A DNA stretch of 64,000 nt from an uncultured bacterium (GTDB lineage: Bacteria > Cyanobacteriota > Vampirovibrionia > Gastranaerophilales > Gastranaerophilaceae), in the NCBI GenBank assembly GCA_949292175.1, contig CASEYJ010000013.1:1-64000 (forward strand), read 5' to 3'. A model generated the notes under the pieces. That model saw only the letters and a list, made by a program, of their open reading frames with translations, ran no database searches and was not told where the DNA came from. Every line of letters begins with the position of its first letter. The stretch's first letter is position 1. Of this stretch, positions 1 to 9,644 are shown piece after piece. A program made the translations under genes and the position numbers.

Positions 1-54
1 AACGTTTCCGTTCTGTTTTATCTTCTTTAGTTGATGTAAAGTTAAAATAATAGC

Positions 55-89
55 AAAGAACCTCTGCCCGATAATGACAGAGGTTCTTT
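55..89 (-). terminator. Rho-independent terminator of the 169-aa protein gene
   Basis: A perfect 12-bp inverted repeat (55-66 against 78-89, arm AAAGAACCTCTG) with an 11-nt loop lies 17 bp downstream of the stop codon of the minus-strand gene ending at 106. The bases after it on the minus strand are only moderately T-rich. Confidence 0.75.
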
Positions 90-105
90 ATCTTAAAAAA
101 GTGTT

Positions 106-615
106 TTACTCTAAGCCAAGTTCTTGTTTGTTTTTAGCAGCGGCAAGATCCATTGCTTTATAGATTGAATTTTGGACGGTTTGGATTTCATCGAAAATTG
201 CATCCAAGTTTTTTAGTTGGTTAAAGTAACCCATAAGTGTGCTCAATTCCTGTGGATTAGCTTCAGCTTCATCGATTTGAGCTTCAAGTTCGTCTGCTAT
301 GTTTGCTAAAATTTCTTCTGTGTCATCACTTTCGGAATACACAACTCCAATAGTACCGGCAAGAGTTTTTACGTCTGCCATAAGTTCAGTTTCTGTTACT
401 GCAGGTTGATCCATTCCTTCTGCTTGTTTTTGTAATCTAGCTTCTTGAATTTTTTGTTGAGCTTGAGCTTCAGTCATTCCTTCTGTTACAGGAATACCCA
501 ATGCTTCTAACTCCCTTCTTGTTGCGGTGGATAACTCTTCTTCTTCTTCACCTGCTTGAAAACCCAATACGGAATTTTGAGCTTCTGCTCCATTAACTGA
601 GTTGATTTGTGTCAT
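106..615 (-). CDS. Acidic, helical protein of unknown function with N-terminal F-x-A-G tag (169 aa)
   Basis: I do not recognise a family. The protein is strongly acidic and Glu/Gln/Ala-rich, with long stretches predicted as helix or coiled coil (about residues 28-70 and 85-165), and it has no signal peptide or membrane segment. The first 20 residues are polar and probably disordered and end in LGFQAGEEEE. This resembles the short Phe-centred tags seen near the N-termini of three other proteins here (genes starting at 26884 and ending at 49979 and 55140). The gene is monocistronic: it has its own downstream terminator, and the gene upstream ends in a separate terminator. The ATG at 615 follows a GAGAGGAG Shine-Dalgarno at a normal distance. 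Confidence 0.7.
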   Translation of the reverse strand: MTQINSVNGAEAQNSVLGFQAGEEEEELSTATRRELEALGIPVTEGMTEAQAQQKIQEARLQKQAEGMDQPAVTETELMADVKTLAGTIGVVYSESDDTEEILANIADELEAQIDEAEANPQELSTLMGYFNQLKNLDAIFDEIQTVQNSIYKAMDLAAAKNKQELGLE

Positions 616-721
616 AAATTCTCCTCTCTAATTCGACTAAAACATTTATAGCCTTGTTCCAAGATACGGAAATTTTTAGTGTAAACTTTACTAATTTATT
701 GTTTTTGTTACAACTTTTTTA

Positions 722-757
722 CAAAAAAAAGAAGACCTGCAATTGCAGGCCTTCTTT
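722..757 (-). terminator. Rho-independent terminator of the 184-aa repeat protein gene
   Basis: On the minus strand AAAGAAGGCCTGC pairs with GCAGGTCTTCTTT (one G-U pair, AATT loop) and is followed by a run of eight T. It sits 19 bp past the stop of the gene ending at 776. Confidence 0.85.
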
Positions 758-775
758 CTGATTACTTATCAAATT

Positions 776-1330
776 TTAAACGCAAGCACATTCACGGTTG
801 TCGCTTGTTTCATTTGAGCATACGCTGCAGAAGTTGAAATCGTTGCTTGTGCTGTATGTTCTTCCATCCATGTTAATTTCGTCACATTGATTTAATGTTG
901 TAAGTGGAAGGTTTTTAGCAGTTTTTGAATCAACAACAAGTGTGTGAACTCTGAAGTTCTTTGGAAGTTGTTCAATCTTTGTGCTTCTGATATTCAATAC
1001 AGATGTTTGAATATCTGTGTTTAATTTAGTAATGTTGCTTTTTTCCATATTTAGGCTGCCAGTGTAGATGTGAGATGGTAATTTTTTGATTTTAGAGTTT
1101 GACATATCTACACTTGCTGCATCAAATGCGCAGTTGATATTTTTAATATCAGCACCTGAAAGGTTCAGGTTTTGGCTTACCCAACCAATTGAAAGGCTAT
1201 CAATTGTACATTTTGATAGGTTTAAACTTCCTTCAATTGCGCCAAGTTCTAATTTCTTAATGGTGCAGCCTGATAAATCCAAATCGCCGCCATTGTAGTT
1301 GTTAATTAATTGTTCAAAATCTTTTTTCAT
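776..1330 (-). CDS. Leucine-rich/solenoid repeat protein with Cys-rich C-terminus (184 aa)
   Basis: Residues 12-135 consist of six or seven degenerate repeats of about 19-21 residues of the form LxLSxxxIxxLxxG (for example LDLSGCTIKKLELG and LNLSKCTIDSLSIG). This is the pattern of a leucine-rich or beta-solenoid repeat that usually forms a protein-binding surface. There is no signal peptide or membrane segment, so a cytoplasmic place is likely. The last 18 residues (FCSVCSNETSDNRECACV) hold four cysteines as C-x2-C and C-x-C and could bind a metal ion. No enzymatic motif is visible. The ATG at 1330 is preceded by an AGGAGG-type site. The gene is transcribed alone and divergently from the MlaA-like gene. 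Function unknown. Confidence 0.7.
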   Translation of the reverse strand: MKKDFEQLINNYNGGDLDLSGCTIKKLELGAIEGSLNLSKCTIDSLSIGWVSQNLNLSGADIKNINCAFDAASVDMSNSKIKKLPSHIYTGSLNMEKSNITKLNTDIQTSVLNIRSTKIEQLPKNFRVHTLVVDSKTAKNLPLTTLNQCDEINMDGRTYSTSNDFNFCSVCSNETSDNRECACV

Positions 1331-1514
1331 GAAAAAATTCCTCCTATATGTTTTGCAGAAATATTATAACTAAATAATGTTTTGCTTATATCCTACAAAT
1401 AATGGTTTTTTTTGATAGATTTCTGCCCTTAATCCCTTTTTGTATCGGGGTGAGTAATGTTTATTTTAAAGTTTTGGTTTAAGTTTTATTGTGTGAAATT
1501 TTTCTGAGGCTAAG

Positions 1515-3641
1515 ATGTTGAGTTATAAAAGGGTTTTTAGGTATGTATTGCTTTTGCTTGTCTTTGTTTTGCAGGTTAGTTTTTTTGCGTATGCAGATGA
1601 AGACATAAATTCAACCGGTAGTAAGAATCCCGATTATACTTGTATGTATTTAGGGAATGATACTTGCGAGTCTTTTAACCGAAAGATGTTTACGCTTAAT
1701 TCCGGATTAAATAAGTTTATAATAAAACCGGTGCATATCATTTGGGCATCGCTTTTACCAAAATATGGTATTGAGAGGATTAAGAGTGTATATTCTAATA
1801 TAGAATATCCGAAGAGGCTTGTGAGTACTCTTGTTCAAAAAGATTTTAAGGCTTCCGGGACTGAAACTTTGAGGTTTTTAACCAATTCTACGATTGGGCT
1901 GGGAGGGATGTTTGATCCTGCCAAGAAAATTTTTAATCTTGAGCCCGTTGATGAAAATATGGAGCAAGCTCTTGCAAAATGTAAGTGTAATTCAGGGCCT
2001 TATCTCGTATTGCCTGTGATTCCAAATTCTACTCCAAGAGGCCTTGCAGGAAAGGTTTTGGATACTGCGCTTAATCCAACCTGTTATATTGGAACTCCCG
2101 TTCTTGCTTTAGTAAAATTAGGGTTTACACTTAATCAAACTGCGGAAATTGAACCTTTAGCCAAAATGATTGAATCTACATTTGCTGATCCTTACGATGT
2201 TACTCGAAAGCTTTATGGAGTAAATTCTTACATAAAACAGCATAATTTAGATAGAAAAGATGTCCTAGAGGCGAAGGAAAAGGAGTTTGTCGATGTTGAA
2301 AATGTGGAGACGGTAAATGTTGAAAATCCTGAGAGTGTGGTTAGTGTGAGTGTGCCGGAGGAAAATAAAACTGATGAACGGATTACGTATAATGATTTAT
2401 TTAAAGAAGAGATAAGTCATACAAGTGGAAGATTCGTTCTGGAAAATAAGAGTCCAAAGGCTGATGTTGTTTTGTCAGATTATAATCCTCAGACTCCTGT
2501 TATAGATGCAATGCGCACTGCATTATTTGATTTGCCGGGAGTTGACGAATCTATATGGGGTGAGTTTTCAATTTGGAACAGATGTTTTAAGAATAGGTTA
2601 AAGAATTCTGAGATTAGCGTAACTCCAGAGAGAGAAAATTATCATTTCAAATACATAATGCAAAAAGATAAGGATTCTCCTGTTGCTATAATATATCCTT
2701 CTATTGGAGAAGGAATTAATTCTCATCATTCAGTTGTAATGGCAAAATTATTTTTTGATGAAGGGTATTCTGTTGTAATTCAGGGAAGTCATTTCCAATG
2801 GGAGTTTGTTAGAAGTATGCCGGAAGGTTATGTTCCCGGAATTCCAGCGCAGGATGCTATTTATTTAAAAGATGTAACAGGTAAAATTCTGAGTTATTTG
2901 GAAGAAAAATATCATTGTAGATTTAGAGAGAAAGTTCTGATTGGAACTTCTTTTGGCGCATTAGAAACATTGTTTTTGGCAAATGAAGAATACAAAAATA
3001 ATACGATGAATATCTCTAAATTTATTTCAATTAATCCCCCGATAGAACTTTTGTATGCGATGAAGCAGGTCGATAAAAATAATGAAGAGTGGCAGAAAAA
3101 TCCTGATAATTTAAAGGAAAGAGTTGCTGTTACTGCAGCAAAGGTTTCAATGTTGTTGAGCGAAAAGGATAAACCTGATTTTAGGTTGGAAAGATTACCA
3201 TTTTCTGATAGTGAGGCAAAAATTATTACGGGGTTTATTATGCACCAGAAGTTATCAGACTTAGTTTTTACTTTGGAGGGCGCTCAAAAGTCGAAGAAAA
3301 GTGACGTTTATAAAATGATTAATAATATGAACTATGAGGATTATTTGAAAAAATATATCCTTGGGCGTGATGCATTATTACGTTATGATGACTTAAATTA
3401 TGATACAAGTTTATATTCTTTGTCAGAGTATTTTAAATGTAATAATAACTACAAAATTTTTCATACTTTAGATGATTATTTGGTTAATTCAAAACAGTTG
3501 TTTCATCTGAAAAAATATACGGGCGAAAAATCCGTATATTGGAATAACGGTTCTCACTTAGGTTACATTTATAGACCGGAGTTTATAGATGCTCTGCGGA
3601 AAGAAATTTCTCTAAAGCCTAATTTAGCGAGTCTAAAATAA
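1515..3641 (+). CDS. MlaA/VacJ-like protein fused to an alpha/beta-hydrolase domain (708 aa)
   Basis: Residues 1-27 form a Sec signal peptide that appears to end AYA-DE (signal peptidase I type). No lipobox cysteine is present, although MlaA family members are normally outer-membrane lipoproteins. Residues about 50-240 match MlaA: ESFNRKMFTLNSGLNKFIIKP, RFLTNSTIGLGGMFDPA and GPYLVLPVIPNSTPRG are recognisable family blocks. A charged linker (240-330) leads to an alpha/beta-hydrolase-like domain (about 370-700) with a nucleophile elbow GTSFG (Ser479) and a late NNGSHLG (His681) as probable catalytic His. MlaA extracts mislocalised phospholipid from the outer leaflet in the Mla pathway. The fused hydrolase suggests lipid or ester hydrolysis in the periplasm (inference). 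No mlaBCDEF genes are nearby. The Shine-Dalgarno is GAGG, 6 nt before ATG. Confidence 0.8.
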   Translation: MLSYKRVFRYVLLLLVFVLQVSFFAYADEDINSTGSKNPDYTCMYLGNDTCESFNRKMFTLNSGLNKFIIKPVHIIWASLLPKYGIERIKSVYSNIEYPKRLVSTLVQKDFKASGTETLRFLTNSTIGLGGMFDPAKKIFNLEPVDENMEQALAKCKCNSGPYLVLPVIPNSTPRGLAGKVLDTALNPTCYIGTPVLALVKLGFTLNQTAEIEPLAKMIESTFADPYDVTRKLYGVNSYIKQHNLDRKDVLEAKEKEFVDVENVETVNVENPESVVSVSVPEENKTDERITYNDLFKEEISHTSGRFVLENKSPKADVVLSDYNPQTPVIDAMRTALFDLPGVDESIWGEFSIWNRCFKNRLKNSEISVTPERENYHFKYIMQKDKDSPVAIIYPSIGEGINSHHSVVMAKLFFDEGYSVVIQGSHFQWEFVRSMPEGYVPGIPAQDAIYLKDVTGKILSYLEEKYHCRFREKVLIGTSFGALETLFLANEEYKNNTMNISKFISINPPIELLYAMKQVDKNNEEWQKNPDNLKERVAVTAAKVSMLLSEKDKPDFRLERLPFSDSEAKIITGFIMHQKLSDLVFTLEGAQKSKKSDVYKMINNMNYEDYLKKYILGRDALLRYDDLNYDTSLYSLSEYFKCNNNYKIFHTLDDYLVNSKQLFHLKKYTGEKSVYWNNGSHLGYIYRPEFIDALRKEISLKPNLASLK

Positions 3642-3644
3642 TTA

Positions 3645-4034
3645 TTATTTGTTGTTGCAAAGCTTTCTTTTTAATTCCGGTAATATGACCGTATCGTATT
3701 TGTCTATTTTATAATTTAATCTTTCCAGAGATTCTTGCATATCATTTATTCTTTCTTTTAGAATATTTCTTTGTTCTATTAAAATTTGCTTTCTGGCAGG
3801 AGCTGTATGTTCGCCTTGTTGAAAAAGTTTTACGTATTCAATAAGTGCTTCTATCTGTATTCCTGATTTCCTCATGCATTTCATAAGTTCAATCCAGTTG
3901 CAAGAGTTTTGATCATAATCTCTAATTCCACTTTTGTTACGTGGAACCGGTGGTATGAGTCCAATTTTTTCGTAGTATCTTAGCGTGTCTGTTGATATGT
4001 TATATTTTTTACTTACTTCAGATATTGTTGCCAT
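3645..4034 (-). CDS. MerR-family transcriptional regulator, AdhR-like (129 aa)
   Basis: The N-terminal winged helix-turn-helix (residues 1-70) has the MerR signature TLRYYEKIGLIPPVPRN and is followed by GIRDYDQNSCNWIELMKCMRKSGI and a coiled-coil dimerisation helix (75-125). These blocks closely resemble the AdhR/YhdM branch, which in Bacillus responds to aldehydes, but the effector cannot be read here and AdhR's conserved Cys context is only partly kept. The gene lies 37 bp downstream of the DMT exporter on the same strand, so it probably regulates that operon. Its stop is 3 bp from the stop of the convergent MlaA-like gene. Start ATG at 4034 has GGAGGG 8 nt upstream. Confidence 0.88.
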   Translation of the reverse strand: MATISEVSKKYNISTDTLRYYEKIGLIPPVPRNKSGIRDYDQNSCNWIELMKCMRKSGIQIEALIEYVKLFQQGEHTAPARKQILIEQRNILKERINDMQESLERLNYKIDKYDTVILPELKRKLCNNK

Positions 4035-4071
4035 TCATTTATCCCTCCATAATTATTATAAATGTTGGAGT

Positions 4072-4998
4072 TTACTCTATGTCAAGTTCTTGAATATTAG
4101 CTCTTTGTTTAGAAGCGATATCTTTTTTTAGAATTATTAGTATAACTGCAGTTAGTATAGCTGCAATGCCCATAACGATACGGACTGTTAAATGTTCGTG
4201 AAAAACAGCTACGCCAAAGAATAATGCAGTTACCGGTTCAAGAGCTCCTAATATTGCCGCCGGAGTTGCTCCAATAAGTTTTATTGATTCTGTCATTGCG
4301 GCAAGTGAAATTATTGTAGGCAAAAGAGCCAATGCAATTGCATTAAGCCATAGTAACGGAGTATTTATTATTTCCAGTTTTGTAAAGAAGTCCAGATTAT
4401 ATATGTATATAAAACTTCCAAATAACATTACGTAAAAAATTAGTTTGTCAGCATTCATATTTGATAACTTAGGTATCGTTTTTATTCCAATTATGTAAAC
4501 CGCATAACTTAATGCTGATAAAAATACTAAAAGTACTCCCTTGATGTTTAAGCATTCGCCGGGTTTTCCATTATAGAGCATTGTTATTCCGATTGTCATA
4601 AGAATTAAAGAAATGATTGTAGAACTTCTGATTTTTTCTTTGAAAAATAAAATCATAAGTATTGCGACCAAAATCGGATATATGAATAGCAGAGTTGAGG
4701 CGATTCCTGCGTCCATATATGTATAACTTTTAAAAAGTGTGAATGATGAGAATGAGAAAATTAATCCCATTGGCAGAAGTGGTATAAATTCTGTTCGGTC
4801 AATTTTAAACGATGTTTTTTTGAAGAATTTCAACCAGCCCCATAGTAGTATTACAGCAAGAACATACCTGTAACATAATACTGAATTGACTCCTATATTT
4901 GCAGCATAAAGCGGCAAGGTAAATAGGGGATTCATTCCATAACAGGCTGCTGCAGTTGCTCCATATATTGCACCTGTAACTTTTGTGCTTTTGTTCAT
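4072..4998 (-). CDS. EamA/DMT-superfamily transporter (308 aa)
   Basis: About ten hydrophobic segments are arranged as two EamA repeats (about residues 10-140 and 150-293). Typical features are the AGIASTLLFIYPILVAIL stretch near the end of the first repeat and GATPAAILGALEPVTALFFGVAVFHE near the end of the second. Family members in the inner membrane export amino acids, metabolites or drugs, and the substrate here is unknown. The neighbouring AdhR-like MerR gene 37 bp downstream suggests control by a reactive small molecule. A good sigma-70-type promoter lies at 5024-5051. The ATG at 4998 has AGGAG about 10 nt upstream. Confidence 0.88.
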   Translation of the reverse strand: MNKSTKVTGAIYGATAAACYGMNPLFTLPLYAANIGVNSVLCYRYVLAVILLWGWLKFFKKTSFKIDRTEFIPLLPMGLIFSFSSFTLFKSYTYMDAGIASTLLFIYPILVAILMILFFKEKIRSSTIISLILMTIGITMLYNGKPGECLNIKGVLLVFLSALSYAVYIIGIKTIPKLSNMNADKLIFYVMLFGSFIYIYNLDFFTKLEIINTPLLWLNAIALALLPTIISLAAMTESIKLIGATPAAILGALEPVTALFFGVAVFHEHLTVRIVMGIAAILTAVILIILKKDIASKQRANIQELDIE

Positions 4999-5023
4999 CG
5001 GGTCGTATCTCCTGATAACTTAT

Positions 5024-5051
5024 ATTATATAAACATTTTTTTTAGTGTCAA
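5024..5051 (-). promoter_or_regulatory. Sigma-70-type promoter of the DMT transporter/MerR operon
   Basis: On the minus strand there is a perfect -35 TTGACA (5051-5046), a 16-bp spacer and a perfect -10 TATAAT (5029-5024), placed about 26 bp upstream of the ATG. Confidence 0.85.
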
Positions 5052-5161
5052 TTTAGTTTTTGTGTGATTTTGTATATTTTGTAAATGAGTAAGGAGAAAA
5101 TCCTTTGAATGTCTTGTGTATAGGGGTTATACTTCATATGGTGGAAAATTTTTTATCTGTG

Positions 5162-5190
5162 TTGACACGGAAAAAATAATATTTTACCAT
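5162..5190 (+). promoter_or_regulatory. Promoter of the RND efflux operon
   Basis: Consensus -35 TTGACA (5162-5167), 17-bp spacer and -10 TACCAT (5185-5190). Transcription should start near 5196-5198, inside the palindrome at 5194-5209. Confidence 0.75.
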
Positions 5191-5193
5191 TTG

Positions 5194-5209
5194 AGTAGAA
5201 ATTTCTACT
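5194..5209. promoter_or_regulatory. Perfect 16-bp palindrome over the RND operon start site: candidate operator
   Basis: AGTAGAAATTTCTACT is a perfect 8+8 inverted repeat covering the predicted +1, a place where a repressor dimer would block the promoter. No regulator gene for it is certain: the closest is the MerR gene (3645-4034), but MerR sites usually lie between -35 and -10. Confidence 0.6.
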
Positions 5210-5228
5210 ATCAGTTATGGAGAGAAGT

Positions 5229-6389
5229 ATGAGAGCGAAAATGACTAGAAAAAAATGGGCAATTTTTATTTTATTGGTAATAATAGTTCCAATAATTTAT
5301 AATAAGACTTCAGGTTTTATTGCAGGTGTTATGCAACAACGAGCAATGATGCTTCCAAAGGAAGTTGAAGTTGCGCCGCCGCATATTGAAGAAGTAAATG
5401 TTTCAGCAGAATCAACCGGTCGTGTTGAAGCAAAGTATTCAGTTGATGTTATAGCTCGTGTTCCGGGCTTTTTGATGAAAAAATACTTTACTGAAGGTCA
5501 GTTTGTTAAGAAGGGACAAACTCTTTTCCAGATTGATCCAAGAGAATACCAGATTGAAGTTAATAACTCTCGTGCTACTGTAAACCAATATAGTGCATTA
5601 TATAAAAATGCTCAGCAAGAATTGAATAGGGCAAATGCACTTGTTAAAGAGGATTTGATTAGTCGTTCGGATGTGGATTCAAGTTTAGCTACTGCAAATC
5701 AAAATAAGGCTTTGTTAGATGCAGCAAGACAGCAGCTTGAGTTAGCAAAAGTAAACTTAAGTTATACGACAATAAAATCACCTATTGATGGTAGAATTGG
5801 TAAAGTTAATATTACTGAAGGTAACTATGTTACTGCAACTTCAGGACCGCTTGTTAATATTGCAAGCACCAATCCTGTTTATGTTACTTTCAGCTTAAAA
5901 TCAAATGATTTTATTAAATTATTGAAGGCAAGTAATCAATATAAAGATGTTCAGGTAAAAGTTCAGTTTAGTGGTGGTTCTTGGTACGATAAGATTGGTG
6001 TTGTAAATTTTGTTGACAACAAAATCGATAAAGATTCAGGTTCTGTAAGTATGAGAGCTACATTTGATAATTCAAAGATGTGGTTGGTGCCTGGGGATTA
6101 TATGAAGGTGCAGTTAATTGCTCCTAAGTTGGTTAAGTATATGACAATTCCTCAATCTTGTACAAAAGGTGATGCGATGAGCGGTTACTATGTATGGGTT
6201 GTAGAAGATGGAAAAGCCGTTAAAAAGGATATCGAAGTTTCAGAAAATATTAACAATAACTGGGTCGTAACAAAGGGGCTTGCGCTATCTGATCAGGTTG
6301 TTGTAAATGGTATCCAAAATGTTACTGCTGAAGGGCAAAAACTAAAAGTTGTTGAAAGTAAAAATCCGGAAAATACAGGGAAAAACTAA
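5229..6389 (+). CDS. RND efflux periplasmic adaptor (HlyD/AcrA-like membrane fusion protein, 386 aa)
   Basis: One N-terminal membrane anchor (about residues 10-27 from this start) is followed by the first half of a lipoyl/barrel-sandwich domain ([40 protein letters not shown]), an alpha-helical hairpin (about 115-165), the second lipoyl half ([20 protein letters not shown]) and a beta-barrel/membrane-proximal region. It should bridge the inner-membrane pump and the outer-membrane channel encoded next. ATG codons occur at 5217, 5229 and 5241. I chose 5229 because GGAGAG lies just upstream; starting at 5217 would add MERS. The stop codon overlaps the pump's ATG (TAATG). Substrate unknown. Confidence 0.92.
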   Translation: MRAKMTRKKWAIFILLVIIVPIIYNKTSGFIAGVMQQRAMMLPKEVEVAPPHIEEVNVSAESTGRVEAKYSVDVIARVPGFLMKKYFTEGQFVKKGQTLFQIDPREYQIEVNNSRATVNQYSALYKNAQQELNRANALVKEDLISRSDVDSSLATANQNKALLDAARQQLELAKVNLSYTTIKSPIDGRIGKVNITEGNYVTATSGPLVNIASTNPVYVTFSLKSNDFIKLLKASNQYKDVQVKVQFSGGSWYDKIGVVNFVDNKIDKDSGSVSMRATFDNSKMWLVPGDYMKVQLIAPKLVKYMTIPQSCTKGDAMSGYYVWVVEDGKAVKKDIEVSENINNNWVVTKGLALSDQVVVNGIQNVTAEGQKLKVVESKNPENTGKN

Positions 6390-9300
6390 TGAAAAAGATT
6401 TTTGATAAAGAAAAACTGTACTTTTTTATAAAAAACCCAAGATTTGCGCTTGTAATATCAGTGTGTATTATCTTGTTGGGTGTAATTTCTATGTTATCAC
6501 TGAAGCAGGAAAGCTATCCTGATGTTACACCTCCGCAGGTTTCTGTTTCTGCAACATATCAAGGTGCGAGTGCGGAAGTAATTGAGTCTTCTGTCGCTAC
6601 TATTTTGGAAAATAAATTGAATGGTGTTGAAGATTTAACCTATATGACTTCAACGTCATATGATGGAAGTTATTCATTGACATTGTATTTCAAGGTCGGT
6701 TCAGATAAGAACATTAACCTTATGAATGTTCAAAACAGAATTCAACGTGTTCAGTCGCAGTTGCCTGAAGATGTTCAAAGAACTGGGGTAACAGCAATTA
6801 GTAAATCATCAGGTGCAGGTGCAGTTATTTTAACTCTTTATCCTGAATCCGGAAATTGGTCACAATTAGATTTGACGAACTATGGTTCTATATATATAAA
6901 AGACGAATTGAAACGTGTTGATGGTGTTGCCGATGTAAACGTTTATGGTAGCGGCGACTATTCAATGAGAATATGGCTTGATCCTCAAAAGATGGCTGGG
7001 TTGAATATTTCAACAAGTGATATTAAGAATGCAATTGCAAGTCAAAATACCCAAGTCGCAGCCGGTGCATTAGGTCAGTTACCTACTGATGAGAAGCAGG
7101 CTTTACAATTGACACTCAAAACTCAAGGTCGTTTATCTGATGTTAAAGATTTTGAAAATATCATTTTACGTTCAAATTCATACGGTTCAAACGTACGCTT
7201 GAAAGATGTTGCAAGAGTTGAGTTGGGTGCTTCTTCATATTCTAACTTAGGTCTTGTAAACGGAAAACCATCCGCGGTTGTGCTTATTTCTCAATTGCCT
7301 GATGCAAACATTATCAATTTGTCAAAGGCTGTTAAGGCAAAGGTAAATGAACTTAATTCACGTTTAAACAACGGGATAAAGATTTTGTACGTAAAAGACG
7401 ATGCAGACTTTATTCATGAGTCAATGAAGGAAGTTGAATTTACAATTCTATTGACAGGTCTTATCGTTGTTTTGATTATCTTCTTATTCTTAGGAGATGC
7501 TATGGCAACGTTAGTTCCTTGTGTGACTATTCCTGTGTCATTGATTGGAACGTTCTTTGTCTTAAAAGCTTTAGATATGTCTATTAACTTGTTGACTTTG
7601 TTCGCTTTGGTATTAGCAGTAGCTGTTGTTGTTGACGATGCTATTGTTGTTATTGAAAACGTAAAAAGACATATTGATGAAGGTAAGTCTGCAGTAATTG
7701 CAACTCAGTTGACTATGCAGGAAGTAGGTTTTGCACTTGTTGCAATGGCTTTGGTATTGATGGCCGTTTTCGTACCTATCGCATTTATGGGTGGTATGAC
7801 AGGTGTAATGTATAAACAGTTTGCTGTTTGTATTGCTGCTTCTATTGCTATTTCTGCAGTTTGTGCGCTTACTCTTTCCCCTGCAATGTGTTCGCATATA
7901 TTGGGACAAAAGAAGCAACAAAAATTACATTCAGATTCTACTTTATTACGTCATTTAGAAGGTATAAAGGAAAAAATTAACAAAAGAACTGCTGTATTAG
8001 TTGTTAAATTTAATGAAATTTTCTCAAAAATAGAAGATTTCTATATGGAATATGTTACTAAATTTGTATATGATAAAAAACTTGTTATAATCTTTTATGC
8101 TGTAGTTTTAGTATTGACACTGGTGTCATTTAAGGCTATATCAACAGGTTTTATTCCGGATGAAGATCAGGGAATTTTGTTGGCGCAAATAACTCTTCCT
8201 GACGGTGCTTCTTTGCCTAGAACAGAGGAAGTTGCAAGACGTTTTTCTGATCAAATTAAGGATATTGATGGCATAAATAAAGAAAAACTTACCGTATTTG
8301 GTGGTAACGGTGCTACAAACCAAGCAACAGTTATTATTCAGCTTGATGATTATGCGCATAGAAAAGTTACACCGGTTGGCTGGGTTAAGAGAAAACTTAA
8401 GGGCCAAGCTACGGATTTATCTCATGATGCTATTTTGAAAAAGATAAGAATGGTTGCATCTAATACTAAAGAAGCTTCTATTCAAGCCTTTTCACCACCG
8501 GCAATTATGGGTATGAGTATGATGGGTGGTTTTGAATTCCAGATGTTATCTCAGGGTGAGTACACTCCTCAGGATATGGAAAAGTGGGCAAATACACTTA
8601 TTGCCGAAGCAAACCAAGATCCTTCATTGTCAAGTGTTTATACATCATTCCAAGCAAATGTTCCTCAATATATTGTAGATATTGATTATGAAAAGGCACT
8701 TGCTCAAAAGGTTGATTTGCAGGAATTGTATTCAACAATGGCATCTATGTTAGGTACTTACTATGTAAATGACTTTAATAAGTATGACAGAGTATTTAAA
8801 GTACAATTACAAGCAGAAAGTCGTTTCAGAGATAAGGCAACAGATTTATCCGGAATATATGTCAAAAACCAAAATGGTGTAATGGTTCCTTTGTTGTCAA
8901 TAGTGAAGTTAAAACAAACCGTTGGTACAGCTGCTATTACAAGATATAACCAGTATAAATCTGTACAGATTCAAGGTCAGCAGGCTCCAGGAAAGAGTTC
9001 GGGTGATGCGATGAATGCTATGGAACTTGTTGCAAAGAGAGTGTTGCCTTCTGATATGAGCTTCGACTGGTCAGGTACTTCTGCTCAGGAAAGAGAAGCA
9101 TCTGGGCAAACAGGTATGATTATTTCTATGGCTTTGATATTCGTGTACCTATTTTTGGTTGCTTTGTATGAAAGTTATACTATTCCTGTTGCGGTACTGT
9201 TAATTTCACCAATTGCTGCGCTGGGTGCTTTAATCTTCCAGATGATGATTAATCAATCATTTGATATTTATTCACAAGTTGGTATGATTACATTAATAGG

Positions 9301-9640
9301 TCTTGCTGCAAAACAGTCTATTTTGATTGTTGAGTTTGCAAAAGAAGAACACGAAAAACACGGACTTTCAGTTAAAGACGCGGCAATAAAAGCTGCAAAA
9401 TTGAGGTTCAGAGCGATCATGATGACTGAATTAGCATTTATTATTGGTGTGTTGCCGATGATTTTTGCAAGTGGTGCAGGTGCTAATTCAAGAATTTCAG
9501 TTGGTTCAACTGTGTTCGGTGGTATGATTGCCGCTGCAACTATCGGGGCCGTATTAACACCGGCATTCTATGTTTTAGTTCAGGAATTTGTTGATAAGTT
9601 CCCTAAAAAAGAAATTACGGATGAAGATTTGGAGATGTAA
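6389..9640 (+). CDS. RND-family efflux pump, HAE-1 type inner-membrane transporter (1083 aa)
   Basis: Length and plan fit AcrB-type pumps: a TM helix at about 18-35, a large periplasmic loop, a TM block with [23 protein letters not shown] (the Asp-Asp pair of the proton relay) and [18 protein letters not shown], a second large loop starting with GFIPDEDQG, and a final TM block with [14 protein letters not shown] and [20 protein letters not shown]. It should export amphiphilic compounds by proton antiport as a trimer with the preceding adaptor and the following channel. The cytoplasmic region between the TM blocks (about 505-560) is Lys-rich and longer than I expect in AcrB. It overlaps the adaptor by one base. 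Confidence 0.95.
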   Translation: MKKIFDKEKLYFFIKNPRFALVISVCIILLGVISMLSLKQESYPDVTPPQVSVSATYQGASAEVIESSVATILENKLNGVEDLTYMTSTSYDGSYSLTLYFKVGSDKNINLMNVQNRIQRVQSQLPEDVQRTGVTAISKSSGAGAVILTLYPESGNWSQLDLTNYGSIYIKDELKRVDGVADVNVYGSGDYSMRIWLDPQKMAGLNISTSDIKNAIASQNTQVAAGALGQLPTDEKQALQLTLKTQGRLSDVKDFENIILRSNSYGSNVRLKDVARVELGASSYSNLGLVNGKPSAVVLISQLPDANIINLSKAVKAKVNELNSRLNNGIKILYVKDDADFIHESMKEVEFTILLTGLIVVLIIFLFLGDAMATLVPCVTIPVSLIGTFFVLKALDMSINLLTLFALVLAVAVVVDDAIVVIENVKRHIDEGKSAVIATQLTMQEVGFALVAMALVLMAVFVPIAFMGGMTGVMYKQFAVCIAASIAISAVCALTLSPAMCSHILGQKKQQKLHSDSTLLRHLEGIKEKINKRTAVLVVKFNEIFSKIEDFYMEYVTKFVYDKKLVIIFYAVVLVLTLVSFKAISTGFIPDEDQGILLAQITLPDGASLPRTEEVARRFSDQIKDIDGINKEKLTVFGGNGATNQATVIIQLDDYAHRKVTPVGWVKRKLKGQATDLSHDAILKKIRMVASNTKEASIQAFSPPAIMGMSMMGGFEFQMLSQGEYTPQDMEKWANTLIAEANQDPSLSSVYTSFQANVPQYIVDIDYEKALAQKVDLQELYSTMASMLGTYYVNDFNKYDRVFKVQLQAESRFRDKATDLSGIYVKNQNGVMVPLLSIVKLKQTVGTAAITRYNQYKSVQIQGQQAPGKSSGDAMNAMELVAKRVLPSDMSFDWSGTSAQEREASGQTGMIISMALIFVYLFLVALYESYTIPVAVLLISPIAALGALIFQMMINQSFDIYSQVGMITLIGLAAKQSILIVEFAKEEHEKHGLSVKDAAIKAAKLRFRAIMMTELAFIIGVLPMIFASGAGANSRISVGSTVFGGMIAAATIGAVLTPAFYVLVQEFVDKFPKKEITDEDLEM

Positions 9641-9644
9641 TGTA

